Source: Microbacterium sediminis
GTDB lineage: Bacteria; Actinomycetota; Actinomycetes; Actinomycetales; Microbacteriaceae
DNA: 64,000 nucleotides
Direction of reading: 5' to 3'
Assembly (NCBI RefSeq): GCF_004564075.1
Contig: NZ_CP038256.1
Span: 2,666,001-2,730,000, forward strand
This document shows, piece by piece, positions 63,596-64,000 of the stretch. The notes beneath the pieces were generated by a model that made no database searches, had not been told where the DNA came from, and was given only the letters and a program-made list of their open reading frames with translations. Each line of letters opens with the position of its first letter. Position 1 is the stretch's first letter. The translations under genes were made by a program, and so were the position numbers.

Positions 63596-64000
63596 ATGTC
63601 CGCTGCCGGTGCCGCGCCCTCCCCCGCCGGGGACGGTGCGGCACCGGCGCTCGAGCTCCCGCGGCCGCCCGGACTGCTGCGGCGCTGGGTGGACGCGCAC
63701 CCCCGCACGGTCGATCTGCTGCTCGCAATCGCCACCCAGGGCCTGCTCCTCCCCCTGGCCCTGGTCGCGTCGGCGTTCGACGACGAGCTCGCCGAGCCCT
63801 GGTGGCCCATGGCCGGCACCGTCCTCGTCGCGCTCGCCCTCGGATACGGCACATATGCCCGGCGGCGCATGCCCTTCGCGCTCCTTCTGGCGGCGCTCGT
63901 CGCGGTGCTGCTCCCCCAGCCCACTGCGGCGCTCGGGTCGATCGCGTCCTGGGTCGCGCTCTACGCCCTCGGCGTGTTCCGCTCGGCCCGCTGGGCCTGG
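63596..64000 (+). CDS. Partial membrane protein, sensor-kinase-like N-terminus
   Basis: An open frame of 135 codons runs to the window edge without a stop. It starts at an ATG with TAGGTT ending 7 nt upstream. After a proline/alanine-rich N-terminus comes R-R-W-V-D-A-H-P-R-T-V-D, then three hydrophobic stretches. This pattern is common at the N-termini of actinobacterial two-component histidine kinases that lie next to ABC exporters. The kinase domain is outside the window, so this is a probable assignment only. Confidence 0.6.
   Translation, partial: MSAAGAAPSPAGDGAAPALELPRPPGLLRRWVDAHPRTVDLLLAIATQGLLLPLALVASAFDDELAEPWWPMAGTVLVALALGYGTYARRRMPFALLLAALVAVLLPQPTAALGSIASWVALYALGVFRSARWAW

Overview
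The window is high-GC, densely coded DNA of an actinobacterium, most likely a Microbacterium-like member of the Microbacteriaceae. This is inferred from the very high GC, the actinobacterial protein families, the many leaderless genes and a characteristic intergenic palindromic repeat. No rRNA, tRNA, CRISPR array, transposase or phage gene was seen.

About 2.6-44.9 kb is dominated by catabolism of plant and lignin aromatics. pcaIJF (3.6-6.1 kb), an IclR regulator and pcaHGBDC (7.6-11.7 kb) encode the protocatechuate branch of the beta-ketoadipate pathway. A second IclR regulator, an aromatic-acid MFS carrier and pobA (4-hydroxybenzoate to protocatechuate) follow to 15.1 kb. At 27.7-38.8 kb there is an ABC importer, a MarR regulator and a phenylpropanoid beta-oxidation set (SDR, amidohydrolase, acyl-CoA dehydrogenase, MaoC hydratase, CoA ligase), plus a secreted tannase/feruloyl esterase. 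At 39.4-44.2 kb an aromatic aldehyde dehydrogenase is divergent from metF-purU-ligM, a tetrahydrofolate-dependent O-demethylation operon. Read together, secreted esterase frees hydroxycinnamates, the importer takes them up, the CoA pathway shortens them to vanillate or 4-hydroxybenzoate, LigM or PobA converts these to protocatechuate, and the pca enzymes deliver acetyl-CoA and succinyl-CoA. A MetE-like methyltransferase divergent from pcaI may be an outlet for the methyl group.

Between these blocks (15.1-27.7 kb) lie a CynX-type MFS protein, a type IB topoisomerase, an M56 peptidase with a BlaI-like repressor, and cytochrome bd oxidase (cydA, cydB) with a one-piece cydDC. The cydDC reading frame carries three copies of the genome's palindromic repeat, kept in frame.

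From 45.5 kb on there is a beta-lactamase-fold protein that lacks its catalytic residues and an M13 metallopeptidase. A uronate (pectin/alginate-type) module follows: a TRAP transporter, kduI and an IclR regulator, divergent from an alcohol dehydrogenase, kduD, a KDPG aldolase and a KDG kinase. The right end holds a MATE exporter, an M23 peptidase, a SpoU methyltransferase, mntH with a perfect palindromic operator, mntR, an ABC exporter pair, and the start of a membrane protein that resembles a sensor kinase and runs off the window.

Regulation is unusually readable. Several dyads sit at plausible promoter positions, and about fifteen genes have a -10-like hexamer ending 6-7 nt before the start codon, which suggests leaderless mRNAs.
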